From Wyeomyia smithii (taxonomy: Eukaryota; Arthropoda; Insecta; Diptera; Culicidae): a stretch of 64,000 nt of DNA. Every line of letters starts with the position of its first letter. The stretch's first letter is position 1. The stretch lies in assembly GCF_029784165.1 (NCBI RefSeq), contig NC_073696.1, forward strand, positions 172,102,912 to 172,166,911, written 5' to 3'. Both the position numbers and the translations under genes were made by a program. Under the pieces are notes generated by a model. That model was given only the letters and a program-made list of their open reading frames with translations, had not been told where the DNA came from and did not search any database. Of the stretch, positions 11,668 to 21,925 are shown one piece after another.

Positions 11668-13023
11668 GGAGGGGCCATTGGGCAGTCAACTGCTTCAAAA
11701 ATGATCTAACTGTTGGGAGAAATGCTGTAAGAAAAATTTTAATTGGATCGGGTACATTGAAAGTTTCAAAAATCCAGTCCACAATGTCAGAAAATTTCAC
11801 TAATCCAGAGTTTGTTTCATCAACTGGATGTGCAAAAGGAACAACTGGGGTTTTAGATATTCCTGGCAGTGCTGGAAACTCCTTCTGGGACTTTAAATTT
11901 GCAAGCCCAGGAGGAGTTTGCTTCGGTTTTTCCGCAGCACTGTTTGGTTTGCTTGTAACTTTCATTTCACTTTGAGAAATCTTAGGACATTTTCTGGGAA
12001 GTTTAGGAGAGGAAATATTTTTCCTCTTTCTAGACTCCCCAGGATTGGCGTAAGATGTTCCCGCTGGTGAATCGTCAAAATCGGTTTCATCAGAGGACAA
12101 CAGATCATAAGGATTTGATGTAATGGGAGAAGTGGTAACGGTCTTCTTCAGCATCTCAGCGTAAGAACGCTTCGAACGCTCTTTGAGAGACTCTTTATTT
12201 TATCCCTGCGCTGCATGTACACCGCACATGTCGAGAGCTCATGCTGACTCTCCCCACAGTGAATGCATTTTTCAGCATTTATACTGAAGGAATCATCCGC
12301 ATGATTCTCCCCACACTTGCCACAACGTGCCTTATTGCAGCAGTAGGCGGCGGTGTGACCTAGCTGCTTACAATTCAGGTAGTTCATGACGCGAGGCACA
12401 TATAATCGCACAGGGAGACGAACCCGGTGGATCGAGACGTGGCTTGGTAGCGCTGACCCGGCGAACGTAACTCGAAACGAGTCTGACGGGGTGTATACTG
12501 TTTTGCCACCGATGATCGATGCTGACCGCAATTGCTTGCAGTCGAGCACCTTTACATCGGGACAGGTTTTGTTTTTAAAGCACCCTTTGGCACTTTCCAG
12601 TATACACTCGACGGACAGACTCGAATCGGTTATGACACCGTCGATCTCCACGTCTCGTGCGGGTATGTAAACGCGATACTCGCGTGTGAAGAGCTCAGAG
12701 CAAGCTATATCGTTGGCCTCTTCCAGGTTACTGACCACGACACGGATACGGAGCTTGTTAGGCCGGACCTTGGAAATTTCGGTCACGCCCTTGTACTCCT
12801 TCGTCAGGTCTTTAGAAATCTGCAAGAGGTTCAACTGTTTCGATTTCGGTCCCGCCTTTGGTCGAAAATAGACAGTATAGCTGCCCTGGGCTCCGTCTGG
12901 GTAAAGCCTGGGGCGAGGGGGGACTGAAGAATGAACAGGGGAGGGGGTAACAGAAGGGTCAGGGTCAGAGGGGTTCGGGGATGGTGGCGCGGGAGGCGAG
13001 GGAGGCGAGGGATCTACATCCAT
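11639..13023 (-). pseudogene. I-A ORF1: gag-like zinc-knuckle protein
   Basis: Starts MDVDPSPPSPP with a proline-rich N-terminus. An RRM-like middle follows (YTVYFRPK, TEISKVRPNKLRIRVVV), then a series of CCHC-type knuckles (CKQLGHTAAYC, CGKCGENH, CIHCGESQHELSTC), then a basic/proline-rich tail (frame 11639-12154). A one-base loss near 12195, compared with the same place in I-B, shifts the frame from 12148-13023 into 11639-12154. The family role is binding element RNA in ribonucleoprotein particles. Confidence 0.88.
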
Positions 13024-13449
13024 CCCGCTAAGTCTAGCGCACTAGCGCCGACAAGAGCACGTACCTTTTTACCAGTAAGGTTGGTTGTCCGATCGTTCGA
13101 AGTTGCAGCCGTTACAGCCAGCAGCACCAAACAGCCACCAGCAGCGAGCCAGGTGTGAGATCACTCCACACAGCGATACAACTCACTGTCAACTGATGGC
13201 TTCTTCTTTTTCCTCTTTTGTGTCTCGTCCACTGCTGTAGCACAATTCAGCCAGCAGCCAAATCGGCTTACGCACCAGCTGGTAGTCACGATGCGAAACA
13301 GTTGCACAAAGGCGCGACCTTGAACCCGGATTTATTTCACTCGACCAGGCAAACAATGCCAACACTTGTTCACACGTCTTTTGTTTTATATTCTATCGGA
13401 GCGATCACCGATCACACGTCCGATACTGATGCGTGTTCGGCACAGAATG
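13024..13449 (-). other. I-A 5' UTR
   Basis: Non-coding leader of about 426 bases from the exact 5' end defined by the target duplication to the ORF1 start. It holds a Pro-Thr-like low-complexity run and the promoter described separately. Confidence 0.75.
13416..13449 (-). promoter_or_regulatory. I-A internal core promoter: initiator plus DPE
   Basis: On the minus strand the insertion begins CATTCT. With the preceding target T this forms TCATTCT, a good fit to the insect initiator TCAKTY with A+1 at 13448. At exactly +28 to +33 (13421 down to 13416) stands GGACGT, fitting the downstream promoter element RGWYVT. Spacing is critical for DPE function, and internal DPE promoters are established for Jockey and I elements. 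The match is by eye only. Confidence 0.65.
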
Positions 13450-13462
13450 ATTTTAATTTGAT
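13450..13462. repeat. Target-site duplication of I-A, right copy
   Basis: Identical 13 bases to 7549-7561. Jockey-1 ORF2 resumes right after it. Confidence 0.92.
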
Positions 13463-13600
13463 GTTAGGTTTCAAAAATGTTTCAGTAATAATTGCAATGT
13501 GCACATTATTTACTGTTAAAAAATTAAAAAGCTCATTTTCATTGGCCTTCAATGAGCGAGCATTCCAATTTAAAATGTACATTGTTTTATTTAAAAACAT
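13450..13600 (-). pseudogene. Jockey-1 ORF2 start: endonuclease N-terminus
   Basis: Starts MFLNKTMYILNWNARSL, the classical first endonuclease motif with catalytic Asn, followed by HIAIITETFLKPNI with catalytic Glu. It is cut at the I-A target site; the next codons (YDPNYVVHRYDR) are found at 7548 and below. Confidence 0.85.
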
Positions 13601-13609
13601 TGGTAAATT

Positions 13610-14894
13610 TTAAATTAGAAACAATTTGAATTGTAAAATTCGTTCCAATTTGAATAGCCTAAACATGGATTTTGCCTGTAACATGGCATTCATAAGATCG
13701 AACATTGCCTGTTGCAGAAAAGAAAGTTTACCTGTCGTAAAAAGCCCCAAGCAGTTGACATTAGAAAAAATATTTTCGGTAGCAATATTAGCTGGGGTAA
13801 CAGGTATATTTTTATTTTCTACCGGTTTTTGTTTACCCCCCATGTTAACAGTCATTTTCGAACTACCAACATTAGGTGAACTAATGTTTGAACTACCTGT
13901 TACCTGTGCATATGTTAAACGGGTATGCAAAGGAGTGGCGAAAAAATTTGCTGGTACAGCGGGGCTTGGAGAATTATGTTTTGAAGTTTGTTTTGATTGG
14001 GAAACTGAATATTGTTTACCTTGCCTTGCCTTAACAATAGCTAAACGGACAGGGCATTCTTAAAAATTTGACATATGGTTGCCGTTACAATTGGCGCACC
14101 GAAATTTTTTATTCTCTTTCACAGGACATGTGTCCTTTTTGTGAGAGTTTCCACAATAAAGGCATTTTTGGTCCATGTCACAGAAATTAGATCCATAGCC
14201 ATATCGTTGGCAAGTACGGCATTGGGTGATGTGCTTTTCACCCCCGCCAAACTTTCTATAAATTTCCCCTTTACACGCACATTATATAAAGCATGTGCTT
14301 TTTCAAAAAAATGTAATTTATTAACCTCACTGCGGTTAAAATGAATGAAATAATTAACAAGGGAAATTCCAGCTCTCTGACTGTTTTCGCCTCGTGTTTT
14401 TTGTTTCATTAGAACTACTTGGGTAGGGGCTATACCAAGTAATTCTGTTAAAGTAAGTTTGATCTCATGAACGGTTTTATCGTTGGTGAGACCTTTCAAT
14501 ACGACCTTGAACGGCTTGGCGCTCTTAGTGTCATATGTAAATTTATACATCTTTTCAGTTAAATACTGAATAAGAGGATTACGACCCTTTATCGACCTTC
14601 GCCTCTACGACCAATTTGATAGGTAACTTTAACGTCAGAAACAAACGTTGAAGTTTCCTTTTTTTTTCAATATTAAATTCAGAAGAAATAGTTACCACAA
14701 TAGGTGGAACTTTCTCCTTTTTTAAGGAATTTACATTTTGTATAGTTTCATTACTAATAACTTCCATTTCACCAGCTTCTTGCTCAGGCAAAATATCAAA
14801 GGGATTTTTACTGCAGACACTCGAATTGTCCGAGAGAGAATGCTCTCTCTTTCTCCTCGTAGTGATGCGTGGTTTCTTTTTTTCGCCCTGTCAT
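13610..14894 (-). pseudogene. Jockey-1 ORF1: gag-like protein with PRE_C2HC-type region and zinc knuckle
   Basis: Probable start at the ATG at 14894. An A-tract (14875-14884) appears to have lost frame, after which PRITTRRKRE, NPFDILPEQE and MEVISNETIQ read through 14579. A second frame (14119-14550) contains KPFKVVLKGL, typical of the PRE_C2HC region upstream of Jockey zinc knuckles, and FIHFNRSEVNKLHFF. Near 14040-14120 a knuckle CANCNGNHMSN reads through a stop. The C-terminus (13610-13930) has LTYAQV and a Phe/Met-rich end. It has several frame breaks. It lies 10 bases upstream of ORF2. Confidence 0.75.
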
Positions 14895-15007
14895 TTCAGG
14901 ATACAAAAAAAGTTAAAACAAATGTTAAATTAAAAAGTCTTGACAACGACTGATGCGAAATAAGTTCAGGTAATCTTTAAAAGACGCACTGACAAAACAC
15001 AAACTTT
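14895..15007 (-). other. Jockey-1 5' UTR and junction
   Basis: Probable leader of Jockey-1. An initiator-like TCAGTGCG on the minus strand at 14985-14992 may mark the element start; a fitting DPE is not evident. Confidence 0.35.
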
Positions 15008-16534
15008 GAAGTAACCAAAAGTTCGGTTAAAAGTAGATTTCATAGTCTAATCAGCCGAACTAACGATCATGAATAGAATTCTATTCAGCTCAATTTTTAA
15101 ATAATTAACCGTACTTTCAAGTTCGTATTTGATGAATAAACTCCGAGTAGCATGCAAAGCAGCTTCTAAACTAGATAGTTCACATTAAGTTCGGTTAGGT
15201 CGCTGCACAGAACTCTGTTCAGCTTGAAAATAAAACTTCAAAAAACTCAAAATAAAAAACAACTTGAGTTTTTTTTTATTTTTTTTTCAACAGCATGTAC
15301 TGGAGGAATTCTAGATCAGAAGAATAATTTGCCTGGCTTTATTTTTTATTATATTTCATGATTTTTTGCAACTTACCACCACACCAGATTCGAACTCGAG
15401 TCTTCCCGCTTTGGAGTCTAGATTCATACCACTGCTCCGTTCCCGTATGAGGTCAGCGTCGATTTTACTCGATGTGCTGATTTCTCTCTGTTAGCTACAT
15501 GCTCATAGCTAGGAACATACCGGTTCTCTCTTTCAGCTTGGAGGTTCAGATAAAGTACACGCGTAATTTTATGTGAACTCTGAGGTTCAGAAAAGGCTGC
15601 CGCGGAACTTTTTCCGAACTTTCAAGTTCAGAAAGAGTACACGCTGAACGAAATGGAACATACAGAACTCTCGCTGCGCTCTCGCTCTCGTGCCTGGAAA
15701 ATGGATTCGGACCTCCAAAACTGGCCACATCATGCTGTAGCCGAGCGTAAAGAGAACAAAAAATTTAGATGAATGCTCAGGGATGAGAACATCACGTCCA
15801 AACAAGTGTATATCTTCTTCTAACGGGAATTCACAGCTTACATTCGGTTCCATTTCCTTTTTGAGCTGCCCATTCTTGGATACCAGGGTGCATGTTTGAT
15901 TTACTGTGAGGTAACAAATAACAATGTTTATATAGCGAAAGCCTTTATGCACGCTGATATTACCTATTGGAGTAATAGCTTTGTTTTCCTTTGCCCATTT
16001 CGATAAAAGTTTTATCCGATGATAATAAAATAAGTAAATCACTTTTCATTATAGTTTTTGGAAAACTCGTTTTTGTTATTAATCCTGAAGCACGAATTTA
16101 AACTTTACATCTGAAAACTTCACTCTCGCCAAATGCAAGCAAAGCGTCAGTCAGAACTTAAGATGAACTTTAAAGTGGGAATGAAGTACGACATAGACTT
16201 CTACTGAACTTTCGTCCTGATTAAAAGTACGGATAAAATGCTAACCGAACTTCAATTCTAGTGGTGGTAACCGAACTTCAATTTCAAGGGGTTTTGAAGT
16301 CCACGTGTGAACTTTATGTGAACTTTTAGGTTCCAAAGAAGATGAGCAAGTAGCTTCTTATGAACTTTCAAGTTGCTTTCTAGTACTGATGGAACTTTTT
16401 TTAGAATGAAGTTCGGTTTGTAAGTAATGTGTCCTGTTGTTCGGCTAGAAAGTTCCGCGGAACTAAATCTGAACCTTATGTGAACTTTTAAGTACGTTTG
16501 TTAAGTGAAATTCGAACTTCTGGTTGCTTGGGTA
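15008..16534. repeat. AAGTTC-rich TIR-like repeat
   Basis: The left end (AAGTAACCAAAAGTTCG from about 15009) and right end (inverted AAGCAACCAGAAGTTCG, about 16515-16532) are imperfect inverted repeats. The interior is studded with AAGTTCGG, GAACTTT and their complements (for example 15020, 15120, 15195, 15615, 16160, 16330, 16405, 16450). No flanking duplication was found, so the ends are uncertain. An AT-rich stretch with T-runs sits at 15225-15300, and a possible tRNA B-box (GAGTTCGAATC on the minus strand) lies near 15390. Confidence 0.45.
15720..16042 (-). other. Unrecognised open frame inside the AAGTTC-rich repeat
   Basis: A minus-strand frame reading ITPIGNISVHKGFRYINIV, KKEMEPNVSCEFPLEED and LFGRDVLIPEHSSKFF has varied, protein-like composition and lacks the AAGTTC motif of its surroundings. 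I do not recognise a family. It could be a captured host exon, an old transposon piece, or chance. No clear splice sites were identified. Confidence 0.25.
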
Positions 16535-16590
16535 GGCAGTCAAAGACCAGTCCACAACCAACCGAAAACACGTCTGATCTGTAGGACAGT

Positions 16591-16960
16591 TCAAGACGCA
16601 CTGCAAAAAGCAACTTTGTAACCCGGAATGCTATACTGATCAAATGCATCAGCTTCCACTATATGAGTTTCCGCTAGCAATACTAACATTGGACGTGTTG
16701 TGCTCATTGTCCACGTTTCATGCTCGTAGAGAACAACCGGTCTTATGAGCGTTTTGTACAGGTTACACTTCGTACGGGGGCTTAGTCTGTTCGACCGCAA
16801 TTGCTTGTGGAGCCCATAGTAGGCACGACTTCCGCTGATAATACGCCTCCGGATCTCACGGCATCATTGTCCTCGGTTACCAGTGAGCCAAGATAGACAA
16901 ATTCGTCGACTACCTCGAACAGAGTAGGCAGTGTGACTTTACACTTGTATCTAACTGAGT
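16591..16960 (-). pseudogene. RTE-like non-LTR element, RT C-terminal fragment
   Basis: On the minus strand the sequence reads FEVVDEFVYLGSLVTEDND, then after a frame break LRSNRLSPRTKCNLYKTLIRPVVLYEHETW. This order (FVYLGS, RTK, LY.TLIRPVVLYG.ETW) is typical of the region after the RT catalytic core in RTE-like elements. Both ends are truncated and it is only a fossil. Confidence 0.7.
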
Positions 16961-17756
16961 TTTAAAACTTGCTTGCACATCAATTCTCGGTTGCACGTAA
17001 ACTCCACTAACAGTGCACTACACTTAAGTAAGATTTTTATTTTGAATCCTGCATAACAACAATCGCATAGAAATCGAATCGAAATCGAAACAGTTCGTTG
17101 CATTGTCCTTTGAAAGCAAAAATTCGATCTAAAAACAAAACTCATCGCGTCACATCATCGCCTGCATCGTTGAATCCATCGTGCACTGCATTCACTTAAA
17201 CTCAATCGATCAGAGTGTGCAGTGCAAAAAAACTCAAACTCTTGTGAGGAAGCAGATTCAAGTTGAATTTCAATCTGGAAACAGGTTACTCAGTTCAACT
17301 TTGCATGAGTTTATGCCATAACTGATGAAAATTGTTCAGTTTCGTGAGAAATTGCGTAGAAGTGAGTAGTGACCCATAATTGTAGAGGCACTGTACCAAC
17401 TTTTTATATTTTATCCTTTGGGTAATATATCATACGGATATGTATCATGCTCCCCCAATTTTCCAGGTGACATGAACAAGCTGAAAACTTTTGGCTTTAT
17501 AGAAAAAATAATGAAAAAAGTTGATATTTGTACCTGGCAGCTTTTTTTCAAAATGTCCGCGACCACTCACCCAACAATTTGCTATTTTTTTTTGAAAATA
17601 CCACCACAAAAACAGAAAAACATCCGCACAGGTAAAATAATGGCCCACAAATTTGGCTTTCTAATAATGGCGTCATTTTTTCATTCGTGTGTGACACTTC
17701 CCGTGGAATTCAAATATGAATTGCATTGTGGTCAATTTTAAAATTATTATTCTAGA
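16961..17756. other. No feature recognised
   Basis: Moderately AT-rich sequence. The small open frames at 17418-17741 (both strands) have low-complexity composition and no motif. Confidence 0.4.
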
Positions 17757-17960
17757 TTATGTTTAGTAAAGCGGGCAATGTATGTAGTTTTTCGAGAATG
17801 CGAAAATGAACGGGAATAGAAGGTGTGACTTTTAGGCTTAGAAAATTTTTTCCCTCGTCCAGACGGGACTCGAACCCGCAATCTCCGTTGTCTCCGGCAA
17901 GGTGTTTTGACCAATTAAACTACTGGGAAAGGTATAACTCTTTCTAAGCCAAAGTCGAAT
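17757..17960 (-). mobile_element. tRNA-derived SINE
   Basis: On the minus strand a tRNA-like head carries an A-box (TAGTTTAATTGG, 17911-17922) and a B-box (GGTTCGAGTCC, 17866-17876) at normal spacing. It is followed by a non-tRNA body (TTTTCTAAGCCTAAAAGTC ... CCCGCTTTACTAAAC). The body recurs at 18216-18446. The tRNA part is too degenerate for a tRNA gene. Confidence 0.75.
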
Positions 17961-18171
17961 CACCCTCTATTATTGTTTTCCCGTATCCCAGCATGCCACA
18001 ATGAACTTCACACACTGTGGGAGTTTATTATTGTAACTGAGAGTGTGGTCTCTTCACGCACACTGTGTATAACGACTTATTATATTTACAGCGACGCAAG
18101 CGATGAGACACTTCAGTTTGTTGCCAAACACCAAATGCGTATCACGGAAGAGCTCCGTTGAGCTATATTTA
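17961..18171. other. No feature recognised
   Basis: Spacer between the SINE and the inverted flank at 18172. It contains CACACACTGTG and CACACTGTG motifs but no gene. Confidence 0.35.
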
Positions 18172-18215
18172 CTTTACGAACTAATGTCATTTTTGTCATA
18201 TGACTTACATTTTTT
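18172..18215. repeat. Inverted flank, left arm
   Basis: About 44 bases ending TGTCATATGACTTACATTTTTT. They are repeated in inverse orientation at 21881-21925 with few mismatches. Confidence 0.7.
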
Positions 18216-18446
18216 AAGTTTAGTAAAGCGGGCAATGTATGAAGTTTTTCGAAAATGCGAAAATGAACGGGAATAGAAGGTGTGACTTTTAAGCTTAGAA
18301 AAAATTTTCCCTTGTCTAGACGGGACTCGAACCCGCAATCACCGTTGTCTCCGGCAAGGTTCTAAGCCTAAAAGTCACACCTTCTATTCCCGTTCATTTT
18401 CGCATTCTCGAAAAACTACATACATTGCCCGCTTCACTAAACTTGA
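18216..18446. repeat. Folded-back pair of SINE bodies
   Basis: 18216-18360 is a SINE copy on the minus strand that keeps the B-box but is cut before the A-box. 18361-18446 is a second SINE body in opposite orientation. Together they form a hairpin with ends TTTAGTAAAGCGGGCAATG and its complement. It abuts the broken 3' side of the I-C element. Confidence 0.7.
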
Positions 18447-20049
18447 ATTTCAATAGAAAGCAACGCTAGGTTATCGTTCGTCCCTTTGCCCCGGCGGAAG
18501 CCAAATTGTGTATCTGAAAGTAAACCATTTGTTTCGACCCATTTGACTAACCGTAAGAGGATTTTCTCCATTAGTTTCCGGAGGCAAGAGAGCATCGCAA
18601 TCGGCAGGTTTCTAGGGTTTTCGAATGGCAATAACTTTTACCTCCCTCCAATCGGGCGGAACAATATTTTGCTCAAGAAACTTGTTGAACAAATTCAACA
18701 AGCGTCTTTTTGCAGAGTCGGGTAGATTCTTCAACAGGTTGAGTTTGATTCTATCCAACCCTGGAGCCTTATTGTTGCACGAGAGAAGAGCCATTGAAAA
18801 TTCCAACATCGAAAATGGAGGTTCTTCCGTAGTTACTAAAAACGGGTCGCGAAAGGTATTCTGTTCCGGTACAGAATCCGGACAGACATTTTTGGCAAAA
18901 TCGAGTATCCAGCGCGCGGTCTGAATACTCCTCACTCTCATTCGAAACGTCACGATTCCGCATGCACCTGCCGGTATCCGAAAGAGTGCTCATCGCTGTT
19001 TCCTTCGACAACGCGTTTACAAACCGCCGCCAGTATCCGCGTATTTTCGCTTTCATAAAGCTCTTCATCTGCCTGTCCAGTACCTCGTACTTTCGAAGCA
19101 GCTTAATGGAGCCGTACTTTCGGTAGTCCTTATACATCGAGGACCTTCGCGCGTACAGTTCAGAGCACTCTTTGTCCCACCACTTGGTAGGAGGAGGCCG
19201 TCTAATCGTTACCCCGGGTATCGGTTTCGTCTGTGCTTGAGTCGCGGCGTCGATGATCAAGCCAGAGAGGAGCGCGTATTCTTCCTCCGGAGGAAGTTCC
19301 TTGTGAGACTCGATGGTATCCGTATGATGATCACATAACGTTTCCAATCAATATTACGTGTGAGGTCATACGCAATATTGATTGGATCCATTGGAGTTGA
19401 CCCATTAGCAATTGAGATAACGATTGGTAGGTGATCACTACCGTGGGGATCATTGATTACTTTCCACCGGCAATCTAACGTTAGTAATGTCGAGGAAAGG
19501 GATTGGTCAAGCACGCTTTCACGTGCTGGAGGATTAGGTACACGTGTCGCTTCCCCAGTATTCAAAAGTGTCATATTGAAGTCGTCGATCAAGTTACAGA
19601 CTAAAAAAGATCAGTTGTCGTCGTACAGCGACTGCCATAGCGAACAGTGAGAGTTAAAATCTCCCAATATTAAAGCGCCTCTGTTCAATCCGCGCAGATG
19701 GAGGGATGTATATCGAAGCGAGGCATAGGTCTTTTCCTTCCATATTCGTTTGAATGGCAACGACTTCAATATTTGAGACCGAGGGGAGGTCGATTCTAAA
19801 AAAAGAATAGCACTTTTTGATCCCTAAAAGTACCCCTCCACCGTGTGAATCTCGATCTCGACGAATTTTGTTGAAATCGTGGAAATTGAGTTGATCGTTT
19901 GAATTTTGAAAAGTTTCACAGAGAGCAAACGCATCACAATTGTATGTGCTTATCAAATGTGAAAATAGATCGAATTTGGGGATGATACTTCTGCAATTCA
20001 ACTGTAACACAGTAATAAAATTCCTAACCTCTTTCGACGTATTAGTCAT
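18437..20049 (-). pseudogene. I-C ORF2 remnant: endonuclease and RT N-terminal part
   Basis: Distant relative of I-A. It starts MTNTSKEVRNF and FITVLQLNCRSIIPKFD (19654-20049). The frame then breaks repeatedly: 19257-19592 with GSDHLPIVISI, 18769-19347 linker, 18612-18953 with NNKAPGLDRIKLNLL, and 18437-18631 ending FGFRRGKGTND. Everything after this point (RT catalytic box, RNase H, 3' UTR) is missing. The 3' loss is unusual because non-LTR insertion begins at the 3' end, so a later rearrangement is likely. Confidence 0.82.
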
Positions 20050-20149
20050 CGAAAGATATGATAGCTGAAATGAGGGGCCAAGTTGCTGCTAGTTGCTTCA
20101 AAAAGGTTTTCACTGTAGGAAGAAGGGCAAGAAGAATATTTTGTAGGGG

Positions 20150-21362
20150 ATCTGGTATGTTAAATGTTTTCATTATTCAGTCCACAATATCAGAAAATTT
20201 TATGAACCCTGTTTCTTTTTTATCTTCTGATCGAGAAATGGGTGCACGAGGGGTTTTTGGTGCCCCAGGAAGCGGTGGGTACTCCTGGTTTGATTTGAAA
20301 TTAAAACCGGGAGGTACTTGCTTCGGTTTTTCTCCACCGCTTCCTTTTTGTGTTGGCTTATTGGTCATTCCGCTAGGGGTTATCTTGCGACCTTTGTGAG
20401 AAAGATTAGGAGAGTTAATAATTCTCCTCTTCTCAGATCCTTCTGGCATGGCATAAGAACACCCTTCGACGGGATCGTCAGATGTACCCTCATCGGTGGG
20501 CAAAAAGGAAAAGATGTTTCCTGTCGAGGGTGGCTCAGCTCTCTTCAGCATTTCTGCGAAAGAGCGCTTTGATCGTTCCTTCAGGGAACACTTTATTTTC
20601 TCCTCGCGCTGTTTGTACGCGGGACATGCCGAAAGATCATGCCGTGAGCCCCCGCAATAAAGACACTTTTCAGTGTCCTCGTCGCAGACGGTCTCAGCAT
20701 GATTGTTTCCGCACTTACTGCAGCGTGCCTTGTTGCTGCAGTAGATGACTGTATGACGCAACTGCTTGAAGTTCTGGCAATGCATGACCCGCGGTACAAA
20801 AAGGCGGATACTGAATGTAATTGGCGAAATGAATGTAAAGGCGGATGGATACTGAATGTAATTGCTTACAATCCAGTATCTTTACACTTTGCATCACGGA
20901 GTTCTTAAAACAGCCCACTTCGTGACGCAAATTGTCATCGACAGTGAGATTCCCCTTGGTAACTACACCGTCGATCTCTACATCCTTGGCAGGGATCTAC
21001 ACGCGATACTCTCTCGTGAAAAGCTCGCAACCAGCAATCGCGTTTGCTTGCTTCAAGCTATTCACGACAACTCGCAGTTTGTTCGGCCTAATCTTTGTAA
21101 TTTCGGTTACGTCCGAAAACTTTTTTGCCAGGTCTTTGCCAATTTGAATAATGTTCAAAGGCTTTTTTATTGGCCTGAAGAAGACAACGTAGGGACCTTT
21201 CGAGTTATCTGGGTTTGCTTTTACCCGTATTTCAGGCACCCTTGGTACAGGGCTAGGTAAAGGGGAGGGTATATGGGGAGGTACAGGGGAATTGATGGGG
21301 GAGATTTCAATCTCTTCCCCATTTGTTTCGATATCCATCTGCATATCATCCATTTTATTCAA
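20150..21362 (-). pseudogene. I-C ORF1 remnant: gag-like zinc-knuckle protein
   Basis: Three frames. 20997-21362 begins MNKMDDMQMDIETNG with a proline-rich stretch, then YVVFFRPIKKPLNIIQIGKD, parallel to I-A ORF1. 20715-20930 and 20177-20785 carry the knuckles (CSKCGNNHAETVC, CLYCGGSRHDLSAC) and the basic C-terminal tail. Stops and frameshifts lie between them. Confidence 0.82.
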
Positions 21363-21880
21363 ATTAGCGGGAGCAATTTGCTCTACTGCGAACTAACGGT
21401 AGAATACCTGGACAAGATGGGGTGTCAAATAATTGGTAATTAAATAACAAAAAAACAATTTTTCCAAAATAAAATTTTTTAAATACAAGAAAAAGACAAC
21501 CGTAAAGAAAATAATAATATTTAAAGTGAATACTTCACTCAACTTTCGGGGTTGCTGCCTCCACGACCTGCTAACTGGATTAATCCTGCGATGAGCGACG
21601 TGGCAGAATAAAAATACTCCAACTGCAGGTTGAACAAAGCGTTTCGACAAAACGAACAATGCTCCAACGGCGGCTGCGAAAATCGTCACCGCCGCTAGTG
21701 GGTAGCCGGCGCCTGGCGACGCGGGGGGACTGCTCCTTCTGCTGCCTTTTTTTATTGTCACTGCACCGAAAACACTAGCAGTACGGATGCCGTCTGCGAA
21801 CAATGCACGAAATCTTTTCTCCGGCTGCTGGACGGCTATGTCTAGTCCGCACCGGCACGATAGCAGGAAAGCGAATGAAG
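21363..21880 (-). other. I-C 5' leader, probable
   Basis: No coding sequence. Position suggests the 5' UTR of I-C. A frame at 21393-21803 has low-complexity Ala/Val content and I do not consider it a gene. Confidence 0.4.
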
Positions 21881-21925
21881 AAAAAAATGTAAGTCATATG
21901 ACAAAAATGAAATTAGTTCCTAAAG
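21881..21925. repeat. Inverted flank, right arm
   Basis: AAAAAAATGTAAGTCATATG onward, inverse of 18172-18215. Confidence 0.7.

Larger units (their letters stand above)
7562..13449 (-). mobile_element. I-A: full-length I-type non-LTR retrotransposon with RNase H
   Basis: A 5,888-bp minus-strand element flanked by a perfect 13-bp target duplication ATTTTAATTTGAT (7549-7561 and 13450-13462). Removing it rejoins the Jockey endonuclease frame exactly. It has a 5' UTR with internal promoter signals, ORF1 (zinc-knuckle nucleic-acid-binding protein), ORF2 (endonuclease, RT, RNase H, Cys-His tail), a short 3' UTR and an A-rich tail at 7562-7570 on the minus strand. RNase H plus a gag-like ORF1 points to the I group; exact clade is unassigned. 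One frameshift in each ORF makes it probably inactive, though nearly intact. Confidence 0.92.
1..14992 (-). mobile_element. Jockey-1: Jockey-type non-LTR retrotransposon, split by two insertions
   Basis: Minus-strand non-LTR element read in order: ORF1 (13610-14894), ORF2 endonuclease start (13450-13600), rest of endonuclease and linker (6448-7561), then RT (1-161, running off the window). The gaps are an I-type element (7562-13449) and a gypsy element (162-6424). Continuity is shown by the second Jockey copy at 47706-60512, which carries the same sequence uninterrupted across each junction. The 5' end near 14992 is only a guess: an initiator-like TCAGTGCG lies on the minus strand there, but no target duplication can be tested because the 3' end is outside the window. 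Jockey elements move by target-primed reverse transcription. This copy is dead. Confidence 0.8.

Noticed and set aside
12931..13158. + strand Arg/Gly-rich frame opposite I-A ORF1
   Set aside because: Shadow of the proline-rich ORF1 start on the other strand.
17852..17935. Possible tRNA gene on the minus strand
   Set aside because: A- and B-boxes are good but the acceptor and anticodon arms do not pair well, and the same body recurs; a SINE head explains it.
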